DNA of 64,000 nt from Puccinia triticina (taxonomy: Eukaryota > Basidiomycota > Pucciniomycetes > Pucciniales > Pucciniaceae), in contig NC_070560.1 of the NCBI RefSeq assembly GCF_026914185.1, forward strand, positions 7,369,501 through 7,433,500. The letters run 5' to 3'. Both the position numbers and the translations under genes were made by a program. Below, piece after piece: positions 54,662-64,000 of the stretch. The notes below the pieces were generated by a model that searched no databases, was not told where the DNA came from, and saw nothing but the letters and a program-made list of their open reading frames with translations. How positions within the stretch are numbered: the stretch's first letter is position 1; every line of letters starts with the position of its first letter.

Positions 54662-56363
54662 CTAAAACCTTCGAATGGGCGGGAAAGTACAATTTTCGGA
54701 TAATATGACAGATGAATCAAAAGGAGGGCGCCACTGTTTGAACTTGGAAAGGATCTCTTTTTTCTCAATCTGGTGAGGGACCGGCGGACTGCGTGCTGGG
54801 ATATTATTCGGGTTCGTCGACTTTGGCAATGAATCCGGTTCCGGCAGTGAAAGTGAGGGAGATCGCGTGTCTGATCTTGTGGACCAGCTTCCCTCTGAGG
54901 AAGTAAATGATGCCCGCCCTGGAAGATTCAACTGTTCAGTTTGTATTCGGAATCGTCTTGGCAACACGGATAATTTAAACACCATTGCGAAACATCCAAC
55001 TCACTGGAATCCCGTCCATTGCTTGACATAGCAGATCCTGGAAACCAAGATAATACATTACAGTCATCAGTTTTTTCTAGCGCTCTATGAATCTCCGTCA
55101 CGTGTTTAAACTCACCATCATTCCTTTCCTCGGGTTTGACCATTTGCTCTGAATTGCAAGGAGATAACATAAAAGAGATACTCATGCGATGCTGAGCACT
55201 TGGTGCCACCTTCTGTTCGGATGGGGGGAGACATTCGAAAATCGGAGCTTTCGCTTCTTTTACAATGCGTCTCCTTTTCGCCAAGCCCCCAGAAACTGAT
55301 GTGTGTCGTTTGGTTTGACCCACAGCGGTAATTTTCTCAAAGGTTGTTGCGCTATAGGTGATCATAGTGCAAGTTAGAAGGTCATGAGAAGTTACCAAGT
55401 CCCAATCATCAACATTCATCTCAAATCTTGACGTCACTGAAATCAGCTTCACCTACCCTCCAACTTGCTGATCTGTGCAGCGCTTTCGACTATTATCCGA
55501 CGTTTCATCTATGCTTGGCTCGTCTTTCCATGGCATTGCAGTAGAGCGCTTTCGAAACTTCCGCCTGTTTATTTTTTGAAACAGCGACAAATCCTCAGTC
55601 AACATTCATCGGAATATGGTTTTCCATGTGAAATGTATATGTCCTTACGGGGCTTCACGCTGTAACCAAGTCAATTTTTGAACCAGTAATTCCCATTCAA
55701 ACTGATAAGCTACTGTTTGTGACCAAGCGGATGGAGATGAGGGCGCGACAGGAGGAGGCGGCAAAACCGGCTTGTAGATGTGATCAGCAGGGGATTCTGG
55801 ATTGAAAATCCAACCATGCACCTTGCATACTTGATTGCGATTTTTGCCTGTGGCACGTCATAGACGTCTTCAGCAACCTAAATGAAGGATTTTGATGGTT
55901 TATAATGTTGAAGCTCACAATGATTACACGGACCACCTGTAACAGACAAACTGTGAGAGGGAAAATTTCAGCTCGTGTTAAAGACGCGTATTCTACGGCT
56001 GGAGGGCTTACCTGCACTTCACATGGCTTGTGCGGCATTGATCGCAAGCGCTGAAATTGTTTACCTAAGGAGAATGGGATTAGTTTCACGTTTCCAGATT
56101 GTTGAAGATTATGAATCCTGAGGAAAAAAGTCTAAAATTACCTTCATCCATCCTATCTGACCAGTCAGTTTCACAAAAACAGGACCAACTTGATCATCTT
56201 CTAAATCGATGTCATCTCTACTCAAGAAACAAAACAAAACAATGAGGGCAAGGTACATCAAGAACTGCGTTGCAATTGAAGTTAAGGTTGACCTTTGGGA
56301 TTTCTGGGAGAGTACAACATTATCTGGTTTCTCCATAGGAGCAGCCAGACTTGTTGCATTCAT
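54662..56363 (-). CDS. Zn2Cys6 binuclear-cluster transcription factor
   Basis: Nine small exons join in phase on the minus strand: 56363-56293, 56217-56142, 56064-56012, 55950-55919, 55847-55667, 55564-55457, 55351-55116, 55037-55005, 54918-54662; 1047 nt, 348 aa. The fungal zinc cluster is complete, with C56, C59, C66, C75, C78, C85 (C-X2-C-X6-C-X8-C-X2-C-X6-C: ACDQCRTSHVKC then GPCNHCKNRNQVC), but is spread over exons 3, 4 and 5. An acidic stretch (DDIDLEDD) precedes it. A basic RKFRKR and KRRRIVK region and an S/P-rich tail (SPSLSLPEPDSLPKS, ending PPIRRF) follow. A nuclear DNA-binding regulator is expected. No fungal-specific middle homology domain is seen and the chain is short for the class. 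Targets are unknown; SOD is the next gene downstream on the same strand. Confidence 0.85.
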
Positions 56364-56419
56364 GGTCGAGGCCGTCGCCTGTAACTCTACTGATTATCTA
56401 GGATTCTACTATTGACTAT

Positions 56420-58300
56420 GGCACGGAAGAAGATGTTCGGAGGTAAGACTGGGATGTTAAGGGAAAGAAATCGCGAAGAAACGGCTGGTTGGGGATACAA
56501 TTGAACTTGATTACTAATTTTGAAACCAAGGGCTCAATGATGATGATAGGAAGTTCGAGCTTGGAGTGGAAATGGAGACAGATATAAAGAAGGAATTTGC
56601 CCAGAAAACCCGTGACAATAGCAGAGCAGACGGGCCCTTTAAGTCTGCGTCCTTCTCAGCATGGGTGAAAGCGAATTGCGCTCAACATTTTACATAATAG
56701 TGGGGTTGATGATGTGATGGTTTTTGCCTGCTCAGGAAAAGAAACCTACTAGTAGTGATATTGTGACCGCAGCACATGTCGGAAAAAAAAATCGAAGGGC
56801 GGATAGATCTACGTGAAGCCGCAGATAGTTTGAGAGGCGACAGACATCCACCGCACTGCAACGGAAAGCGAGTGTATGTATCCTCCAGCGCGACTCCGGT
56901 ACCCCCTACACTATTAACGGCGGAGTCTTACCTCAAACGATCGTCGGTGTCGGGCTAATAGCCTGTTCGGATCAGATGCAGACGACGTATGTGTGTGCTT
57001 TGTACGTACATGAGCACATGAGTTGCTCACCTAAAATTCGGACCGCCGGTAAGTTTTCCGAATACATATCTGCACAGGTCCCTGCCAGGTATGTTGTATC
57101 AAAACTTGAAGACAAGCTGAGCACCTATTTCATGTATGTCGTCACCCAAAACCGGTACAGATTAGCTTCAAGACCCTCGTCAAGTCGGAAGCGTATAGCT
57201 ATCGTAGGCTATGTCGATCGCCGGCAACCGCATGGGCGTCTGTTAGTAATCCCCGACCAGCCATCGGGGAACTTCCAAGACAGCAGCATATGCTACCTCG
57301 CCACGATCAATCTGACAGGAGATCATTCTCAAGCGGACACAAAGAGCAAATTGATCTTTCTTAGCTATGGCAGAGCGTGACACAGACGAGAAGTGAATAG
57401 AAAAGGCCACGGAACTTCTCAAGCCAAGCGACAAGCACGCAGCTGCTATCCATTGCTCCATGGTGTTTCCGGCGTGACTATTGTGCAGGGGTTTTTTCTC
57501 GTTGTCTTTGTGCCCGGGGGTCAATTTTAATGGCCTCCAAGAGTCTCGCGATCGCATTGTCTCAGTCTGCAGACATCATGCGCGATGGAGCCTAACCAGA
57601 CCGGGGAGCTGTTGTCTCTGCAGCTTATTACATAAGTTGACCCTGTATAAGTCTGGGAGGGATATCTTTCTTTTACCGCTGCCGGGATGGCCAGGGAAGA
57701 CAGCGGGGAGTCGGTGTGCTACGTCTCCCTCTCTCCAAGCTCGTGCCGCCGAAAGGGGAAAGTCGTCCGCTTGGATTCAGAAGGGGCACATGGTTTGTGA
57801 ACATGGATTGCTACGTTGAGGGGGGGAGTTGACCTGAGTCAGCGGGCTCTTTCGCTGCTGTTTATTTTTCCTCTCTGGCGCGTTCCTCTGAGCTAACGAT
57901 CCTCAGTGGCTTGAGCATTGGGGGGACGGGGCTTAGCCATTTCCGCCGAGGATCGAGGAGCTACCTGAGTACATTTAAGATGCGTACGTATCTTGCCTCT
58001 GTCGTAAGAAGCAACAAATTTCCGGTGCTAAAAATACCCGCTATGTACTGGAATACAGATCAAGCGGGGGGCAAATGTTCTCTTGCAAGGGTTTGATTGA
58101 CGTCTGGTTGATCGAACTTTTGACAAAGAAAAATACAGGGCCTGCTCATGTCGAGATCGGGAGTTACGATCAAGAACAAATCTGGTCAGTAAACAATGCT
58201 CATGTCAAAAATGGAAAAATGACTGCAGTATGTAGTTCAGGCGCTGAAGAGTCGCAGCCCGAGAGGCGCTTCTAGTTTCTACCATCGCATCGACGAAACT
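56420..58300. other. Intergenic, no supported gene
   Basis: Includes the upstream region of the zinc-cluster gene. Open frames such as the minus-strand one at 57243-57457 (starting MEQWIAAACLSLGL) lack introns, family matches or context, so none is called. Confidence 0.4.
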
Positions 58301-58302
58301 GA

Positions 58303-58555
58303 CTAGACGAGCACAACCTCCTTAATAAACTCATCCAGACTCAGGGATGCGGATAGCGTCTTACATCTTGATATGGGCTCAAGTTGGCGATAGGTGAACT
58401 CTCCTGGGCGGGCATAACACCAGGTTGTGCGGGTATAACACCCGGCGATAACATCAAAAGTCTGCACGCGTCTAGCAAGGTCTAGCGCCAATTCCTGCAG
58501 ACGCTCTTCGCCGCAGGGTATTCTATTGAAATCATATTCTTCTGGCGTAGGTACC
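58303..58555 (-). pseudogene. Isolated coding-like exon, unrecognised
   Basis: The minus strand reads PTPEEYDFNRIPCGEERLQE and continues LALDLARRVQTF to a stop at 58303-58305, an amphipathic, protein-like stretch. No matching upstream exon is found. Family unknown; a gene fragment is the most cautious reading. Confidence 0.3.
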
Positions 58556-58881
58556 CTTTACAACCAAGCAGGCCAAGAGTAAGGGGTTGATTTAGGAAAT
58601 GATGAAGTCAAAAAACCCTCCGTCAGAAGTGAAAGAATCAGGGTGCTTGGAACCTTCTAGAATGTAGACAAATTATACCAAATTGAAATCAATCCAGATA
58701 GGTTGTGCTCTGAAAACTCAGTGGGAGGAACCGATTGTAAGAAGTAGCTCTATAACGTCTGGCGTTGTTGGGATACCGGCTGATACCGGAACCCAATAAA
58801 ATGGTATAGATCTAGAAGCTCTCTCGGTAATTTATAGCAAAGGCTCCACCAGCCACCTCCTCTCAATTTGGGAGAAAATTA

Positions 58882-59090
58882 GGGCCTGTACCATGGGCCT
58901 CAATTTTGAAAAATTTCAACTTTTTTTGCCCTGTACACAAAAATTGAAAACTAGCAGAGGGTTCAAATGTTGAAATTCTTCACATTTAGGCTCAACCCTA
59001 CATTTTGGCCAGGCTCAGTTTTTGTCCCAAGAAATTTTGAGCCAAATAAATTTGGAAAATTTCAATGTTCATGCCCTATGGTACAGGCCC
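58882..59090. mobile_element. 209-bp Tourist-like MITE (PIF/Harbinger)
   Basis: Inverted ends GGGCCTGTACCATGGGC / GCCCTATGGTACAGGCCC with TTA directly outside both (58879-58881 and 59091-59093). A TWA target duplication and GGGCCTGT termini are typical of Tourist elements. The inner arms remain partly complementary. Confidence 0.85.
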
Positions 59091-59590
59091 TTAGTTGGGT
59101 CATAAAATATCTGCCCTTACATTCAATAGGATCAAGATTGCTCCTGTCCTAATAACAGATACGATGGAATCAGCTTAATCTGCCAGTGATTTTTCAATTA
59201 TATTAATAGACAACAACTAAATATACTGAGCCAATGTTGAAACTCCAGTCTCACACCCTCTTGGATAATTTTAGATGTGATGATCATTGCTGTGGATGGA
59301 GGTAGATGCTTTGAATTATCCTTTTGGCCTTGTAGCTACAACTTAGGTAAGGTAATTGGGCGGGCCCAGCCTGCCCTTGAGCTAGCCAGTTAGACTTATG
59401 GCAACTGAACAAACTCCTGGGGAAAAAACCTGAAACAACAAAATTGAAAATTGGTTTCAGGCTGTTGAATAACATTGTAAGGGTCCGATGGACCCTCACT
59501 AAAGAATGGCTCGGAAAGGGGGCACAGGGACGATGGCGGTACATCAGGAGAGTTTCTAGGTCCAAACTCTGGGGGGATCGATTGCACGTT

Positions 59591-59711
59591 CTAGCCGGGA
59601 GAGAGGAAGAGCTCTCTTTTTAGTCTAAATACATGATGAGAGAGGAGGAAGACAAAAGAGAGTGAAAATGGAAATCGGGCTTACCTAGCCGGGAGAGAGG
59701 AAGAGCTCTCT
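59591..59711. repeat. 27-bp direct repeat
   Basis: CTAGCCGGGAGAGAGGAAGA-GCTCTCT occurs at 59591-59617 and 59685-59711, 94 bp apart. The surroundings (59100-60020) carry no supported gene. Confidence 0.8.
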
Positions 59712-60229
59712 GCCGGACTAGGGAAGCGGGTGGCTCAGACTAAGTATTTGGTGCGCGGGGATTACGTAATCCCGTGACCCTTTGTGTGAAGCCCCGTTGT
59801 CAAGGAGGGCTTCACAAACATCCACTAAGTTTTGTGGACAACGGAGTTTCCCTGACAATTGAGCCACCAAATGTGAATTTTCAAGGGGAGATGGCTGGGG
59901 GTGCTTTTTTTTGGGTGAACAACGTTTTAACCTTTGTCCAATTTCTTCTCAATCCAGAAGAAAAATGAACAGACTTCAAGCAATCAGAATTGATTAAGTT
60001 TTTGAAAATATGCTTCCAAGAATGATTCACCAGGAAAAAAAATAGTCACTTGATGGCAAGTGACATGATGCAGCTTTGGTTTCTGCTCCAGAGCTACTCC
60101 AGCGCTGCTTCAAGTCTGCTCCACCAGCACTTGTAGAGCTTGCAGGACTGCACCAGAGCACTCAATGTGGCACAGTCAGCTGATCCTAATTTTTTCCCAG
60201 GAACAGCTGAGCAGTAGGCATTGACTGAG

Positions 60230-60820
60230 CCTGGGCCAAAGCTGAGCATTGGCTGAGCCTGGGCCACAGCTGAGCATTGGATATTCCAAGCCTGAAACGA
60301 ATCCAAGTGTCAGCTGGACCAAGAATATTCCAAATCTGAGCATCAGCTTAGCCAACAATGGTCCAAAGCTGAGCATCATCTTGGAAAAGGCTTGTGCAGA
60401 GCTTAGGATCAGCTGGGACAATACTGTTCGAAAGATTAACACCAGCTGGGCCAAAACTTTTCAAAAGCTGAGCATCAGCTGAGCCAATGCTGGTACAAAG
60501 CTGAGCATTGGCTGAGCCAAGGCTGTTCTAAAGCTGAGTATCAGATGTTTTGAGACTATCCAAAAGATTAATATAACCTGAGCCAAGGCTGTTCCACAGC
60601 TGAGCATCAGTTGAGCCAAGGCTGGTCCACAGCTGAGCATCAGCTGAGCCAAGGCTGGTCCACAGCTGAGCATCAGCTGAGCATCAGCTGAGCATCAGCT
60701 GAGCCAAGGCTGGTCCACAGCTGAGCATTGTCTTAGCCAAGGTTGGTCCACAGCTGAGCATCAGCTGAGCCAAGGCTGGTCCACAGATGAGCATAAGCTG
60801 TTACAGGAGTGGTCAGACTC
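60230..60820. repeat. About 30-bp tandem repeat GCTGAGCATCAGCTGAGCCA
   Basis: Many degenerate copies of GCTGAGCATCAGCTGAGCCA followed by AGGCTGGTCCACA fill the element above. AGCTGA/TCAGCT makes each unit partly palindromic. Frames on both strands are repeat artefacts. Confidence 0.9.
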
Positions 60821-61132
60821 AGAATCTGAGCATTGGCTGGGCCAAGATTTATCCAAAGCTGAAAATCAGCTGAGCCAATACTGGTCCAAAGCTGAACATT
60901 GGCTGGGCCAATGATAGTCCTAATCTGAGTCTAAGCTGAGCCATGACTGGAATAAAGCTGAAAATAAGCTGGGCCAGGACTGGTTCTGATCTGGGCAACA
61001 GAGCTGAGCATGAGCTGGGCACCAAAGCTGAGCATAATCTGGGAGCTAAAGCTGAGTATCAGCTGACCAGAAATGGGGATCGGTGGTGCCAAGCAAAAAC
61101 TGAGGATCTCCTGTGGAAATTCTTAAACTGGT

Positions 61133-61207
61133 TAGATGGTGGGTAGATGGTGGGTAGATGATGGGTAGATGGTGGGTAGATGATGGGTAGATGGTGGGTA
61201 GATGGTG
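61133..61207. repeat. GATGGTGGGTA microsatellite
   Basis: About seven copies of GATGGTGGGTA / GATGATGGGTA in tandem near the right end of the 60028-61270 element. Confidence 0.9.
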
Positions 61208-61473
61208 GATAGCCCGCTGGAGCTGGAATGATGTCACTTGTCATCAAGTGACTATTTTTTTTTCCTGGTGATTGTGAATACAAAAAATAGTAGGGCCTTA
61301 CTAAAAAATGTGGTTTGCCAGGGCCCTGGGATTGTGCAGTGGAAGTGGTTTTGTATATATTTTTCCTGGCCACTTACTTTAATTGAGCATTTTTTAAAAT
61401 TTTGAAATTATTTCCTACACTTTGAAGGGCGTAGAATTTAATGGTATGCAAGAACCATTTTTTCATAAAAACC

Positions 61474-62926
61474 GGGGGTTGATAAACGTACCCGGGTATT
61501 TCCGCGTTTGTACCCGGTTTTTGCGTACCCCCTTTTCCGCGTGCGTACCTGGTATTTTTCCACTCATTTCTACGCAACGCAAATAATACCAAAATTCATC
61601 TAAAATGATGAACATAATTATCATGCAATCAGAATTTCAAAAAACTCAATTTCCAAATGATTAATTAATTTGTACCCAGTTTTTTGCGTACCCGGGGTAA
61701 ATACTAAGGGGATAAATTTTTTGTTACATGCCCCAGCCGCACAAAAATTTCAGGGCACTTATAATTGTGGATATTCTAGATTCCCTGAAATTTTTAGGAT
61801 TTTCAGGGAGTGCGCAGTGGGCTTAGTAGGAAATTTCCCGCTAACTGAATAACCTTTTTGTTACATTTCCAAACAAGCTAAAAATTTCAGGAATATTTAA
61901 AATCTGTATAATCTCCGTGTCCTGAAATTTTCAACAATTTTGTGGCATAAAAACATGAGATATAAGGGGTGTGCGGCAGTCTTAAGGGGAAAAATCCGGC
62001 TAATTGAATAGCTTTTTTGTTACATATCACAGCAGTCTAAAAACTTGAGTGAACTTTCAAATATGCATCTTCTCCGTGAGCTTGAATTTTTAGCAATGTT
62101 GTGGCATCAGAACATGAGTTATATGGGGTGCGCAGTAGTAGGTATTATGACTACCGTGCATCCCTTACATCTCAGGTTATGATGCCACAACATTGCTAAA
62201 AATGTCAGGTCACAGAGTATATTCACATTTGAAATTTCACTCAAGTTCTTAGACTGCTGTGATATGTAAAAAAAAAAGCTATTCAATTAGCCAGATTTTC
62301 CCCCTTAAGACTGCTGCACACCCCTTATATCTCATGTTTTTATGCCAACCCATTGCTAAAAATTTCAGGACACAGAGAATTATACAGATTTTAAATACTC
62401 CTGAAATTTTTAGCTTGTTTGGAAATGTAACAAAAAAGTTATTCAGTTAGCGGGAAATTTCCTACTAAGCCCACCGCGCCCTCCCTGAAAATCCTAAAAA
62501 TTTCAGGGAATGTAGAATATCCACAATTATAAGTGCCCCGAAATTTTTGTGCGGCTGGGGCATGTAACAAAAAAGTTATTCCCTAAGTATGTACCCCAGA
62601 AAAGGGGCACCAGGAAAAAAGAATGATCACTTGCCAACAAGTGACATAGCAAATTGCAAAGGGGCCTTTGTACTTTTTGATGTCACTTGCAGACAAGTGA
62701 TCATTGTTTTTTCCTGGTGGGGGTATGCAAAAAATAATTAATTAATTAAAATTGGTTTTTTTGGTATTCTGATTGCATGATAATTTTGTTCATCATTTTA
62801 GACAAATTTTGATATTACTTGCGTCGCGTAGAAATGAGTAGAAAAAAACCGGGTGCGCACGCGGAAAAGGGGGTACGCAAAAACCGGGTACAAACGCGGA
62901 AAAACCGGGTACGTTTAGTAACCCCC
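61474..62926. mobile_element. Giant foldback element 2 with 8-bp target duplication
   Basis: The left arm starts GGGGGTTGATAAACGTACCC and the right arm is its inverse ending TTTAGTAACCCCC. TAAAAACC stands on both sides (61466-61473 and 62927-62934), pointing to a hAT-type integration. The arms pair over most of their length around a centre near 62140. Inside each arm a unit of about 160 bp repeats (ACATGAGATATAAGGGGTG at 61953, a variant near 62112) and shares TTTTTTGTTACA and GATATAAGGGGTG with the foldback at 5797-7222. It is interrupted by the MITE at 62608-62719. Confidence 0.88.
62608..62719. mobile_element. 112-bp CACCAGG-ended MITE, short form
   Basis: Same termini as 60028-61270 (CACCAGGAAAAAA and inverse) and the same TCACTTG...CAAGTGACAT subterminal hairpin, with no internal array. 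GGGG lies on both sides (62604-62607, 62720-62723), compatible with a 3-bp duplication. Inserted in the right arm of foldback element 2. Confidence 0.85.
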
Positions 62927-62934
62927 TAAAAACC

Positions 62935-64000
62935 TCCCATTTAAAATTTGAATTTTGAGCTCACCCGGTTTTCTTGTAAAAATTAAATCATTGCAGATTT
63001 TCCGGGGATTATTGGGACTTTTGAATATGGTTTCATACATGAAAAAATGCTCAGAATCTTATGGTAATATTCAAATCCTCAAAAAATACATCCTTACTGT
63101 ATTTTATCTTGACACTCAGCAGTACATATGTGCTAATTAACTTAATCAACAAGAGGCATAAATTTTCTGTTACATGTGCCAGAAGCACAAAAATAGTAGG
63201 GCACAGAGAATTTTAAACAAGATGATTCCCACATTTTTTTTATGTTTTTCTTGATCAAGGATAGGACATCCAACATATGACATTTGAGAAAAAAATGACT
63301 GAAAAAATTGATGCAAACATTTTGAGGCTTGAGCTGGTGTTTCTCTTTCTTGTTTTGAGATTCATTAATAATCTTGGAACCCCAGTTGTGAGACAGAGAG
63401 CCTGTGGGGCTCTCACTGAGGGGGCTTGGTGCACAAGGCTCATGTGGCAAAGCCAGTCCCGCCCTCCCTAGGCTGCTGTGGTATGCTTTATGGTTACCCA
63501 TCTAGCCCATTTCAAAATTTCCTTTTTTCTCATATGTACACTCTCAAATCAACCAATATGGCGGCACCACTGGATTCTACGGCCAAATCTACACAGGACA
63601 CCATGGACAACACATCTTACACCCCTCTGGATCAGAAGATACAACCCCTTCAAGACACCATCATTCAGTTAGATACACACAAAACACCATACTCAAGTCA
63701 TGTAATCCGTTACATGAACCACACTTACCCCAGACATGTAATCCTTTACATGGACCACCCTGACAGCTTGTCTACCCTCTACATATACTTTAACTCATCA
63801 GCTGCACTCATTACATTGTGCTATGCACATGTCATGCAGTGTTATGCACACTTGATGCAGGCTTCTGCAGTCTTATGCAGGTGCATGCAGACTAGTGTAA
63901 TAGGGGCTGCAGTCTGACAGTTGACAGATGACATCATGCAGGTGTCAAGATAGCAAAAACCCCTCATGCAGCTTGCAGATGAGGTCATTTGACAGGCCAG
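62935..64000. other. Window end: repeat-like DNA, no supported gene
   Basis: AT-rich to about 63300. From about 63820 the TGCAG-rich text (TGCATGCAGACTAGTG, TTATGCAGGTGCATGCAG) resembles the TGCAG-rich stretch at 1400-1600, so another LTR copy may begin here and leave the window. No frame has recognisable features. Confidence 0.3.

Larger units (their letters stand above)
60028..61270. mobile_element. CACCAGG-ended non-autonomous element, long form
   Basis: Ends CACCAGGAAAAAAAATAGTC and its inverse, closing in CCTGGTG, with ATT outside both (60025-60027 and 61271-61273). Just inside each end sits TCACTTG...CAAGTGACAT, itself a small hairpin. The interior is a tandem array, then a GATGGTGGGTA microsatellite. 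CAC ends with a 3-bp duplication suggest a CACTA relative. No transposase. Confidence 0.8.

Noticed and set aside
56012..56089. Reading the exon around 56040 in the frame starting MKLIPFSLGKQFQRLRSMPH
   Set aside because: The alternative frame after the splice acceptor gives the zinc-cluster motif and joins in phase with all other exons.
60176..60673. Leucine-rich open frames on both strands
   Set aside because: Pure tandem-repeat translation (LSCGPALAQLM type) within the CACCAGG-ended element.

Overview
The window looks like a transposon-swollen chromosome segment of a basidiomycete fungus, most plausibly a rust (Pucciniales). The host genes carry many short GT-AG introns. They encode fungal families: a Pal1 morphology protein, a Zn2Cys6 regulator, a secreted Cu-only superoxide dismutase, an NRDE2 protein and an ArAE/DUF2421 membrane protein. 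The rest is nested mobile DNA, including a PIF/Harbinger with a NAM-like accessory gene of the kind common in rust genomes. The species cannot be named from the sequence alone.

Layout. 0-10 kb: Harbinger remnant, degenerate LTR-element gag with in-frame stops, a 1.4-kb foldback element and a decayed Helitron helicase. 9.9-13.6 kb: a three-level nest of terminal-inverted-repeat elements (two are CACTA-type with 3-bp target duplications) filled with hairpin arrays. 13.6-20.8 kb: LTR scraps, a broken THI74/SLC35F-like transporter gene, microsatellites, a TA-flanked MITE and more hairpin arrays. 21.0-30.4 kb: a minus-strand gene for a secreted protein, split exactly at an exon/intron junction by a young 8.1-kb Ty3/Gypsy element (LTRs of 801 and 800 bp differing by one C, 4-bp target duplication). 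That element is the most unusual object here. It has a 50-nt match to the 3' half of tRNA-Tyr at its primer site, and four copies of an intron-like stem-loop module spread from the leader to the 3' end.

31.7-43.7 kb: two intact plus-strand genes, an ArAE-type transporter (14 exons, 1060 aa) and NRDE2 (10 exons, 1147 aa), with a decayed locus between them. 43.7-48.1 kb: two tRNA-type sequences (one a clean tRNA-Asp) and a MITE with a hAT-like MITE nested inside it. 48.8-56.4 kb: a gene island with Pal1 (+), Cu-only SOD (-) and a Zn2Cys6 factor (-), with two small GC-rich MITEs between SOD and the factor. 56.4-64 kb: no confident gene. It holds a Tourist-like MITE, a CACCAGG-ended element and its 112-bp relative, and a second giant foldback element related to the one at 5.8 kb.

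The host genes do not form a cluster with an obvious joint function. Exon models were built by hand from splice signals and reading phase. For the five main intact or reconstructed host genes the summed exon length is divisible by three with no internal stop, which supports the models but does not replace RNA evidence.
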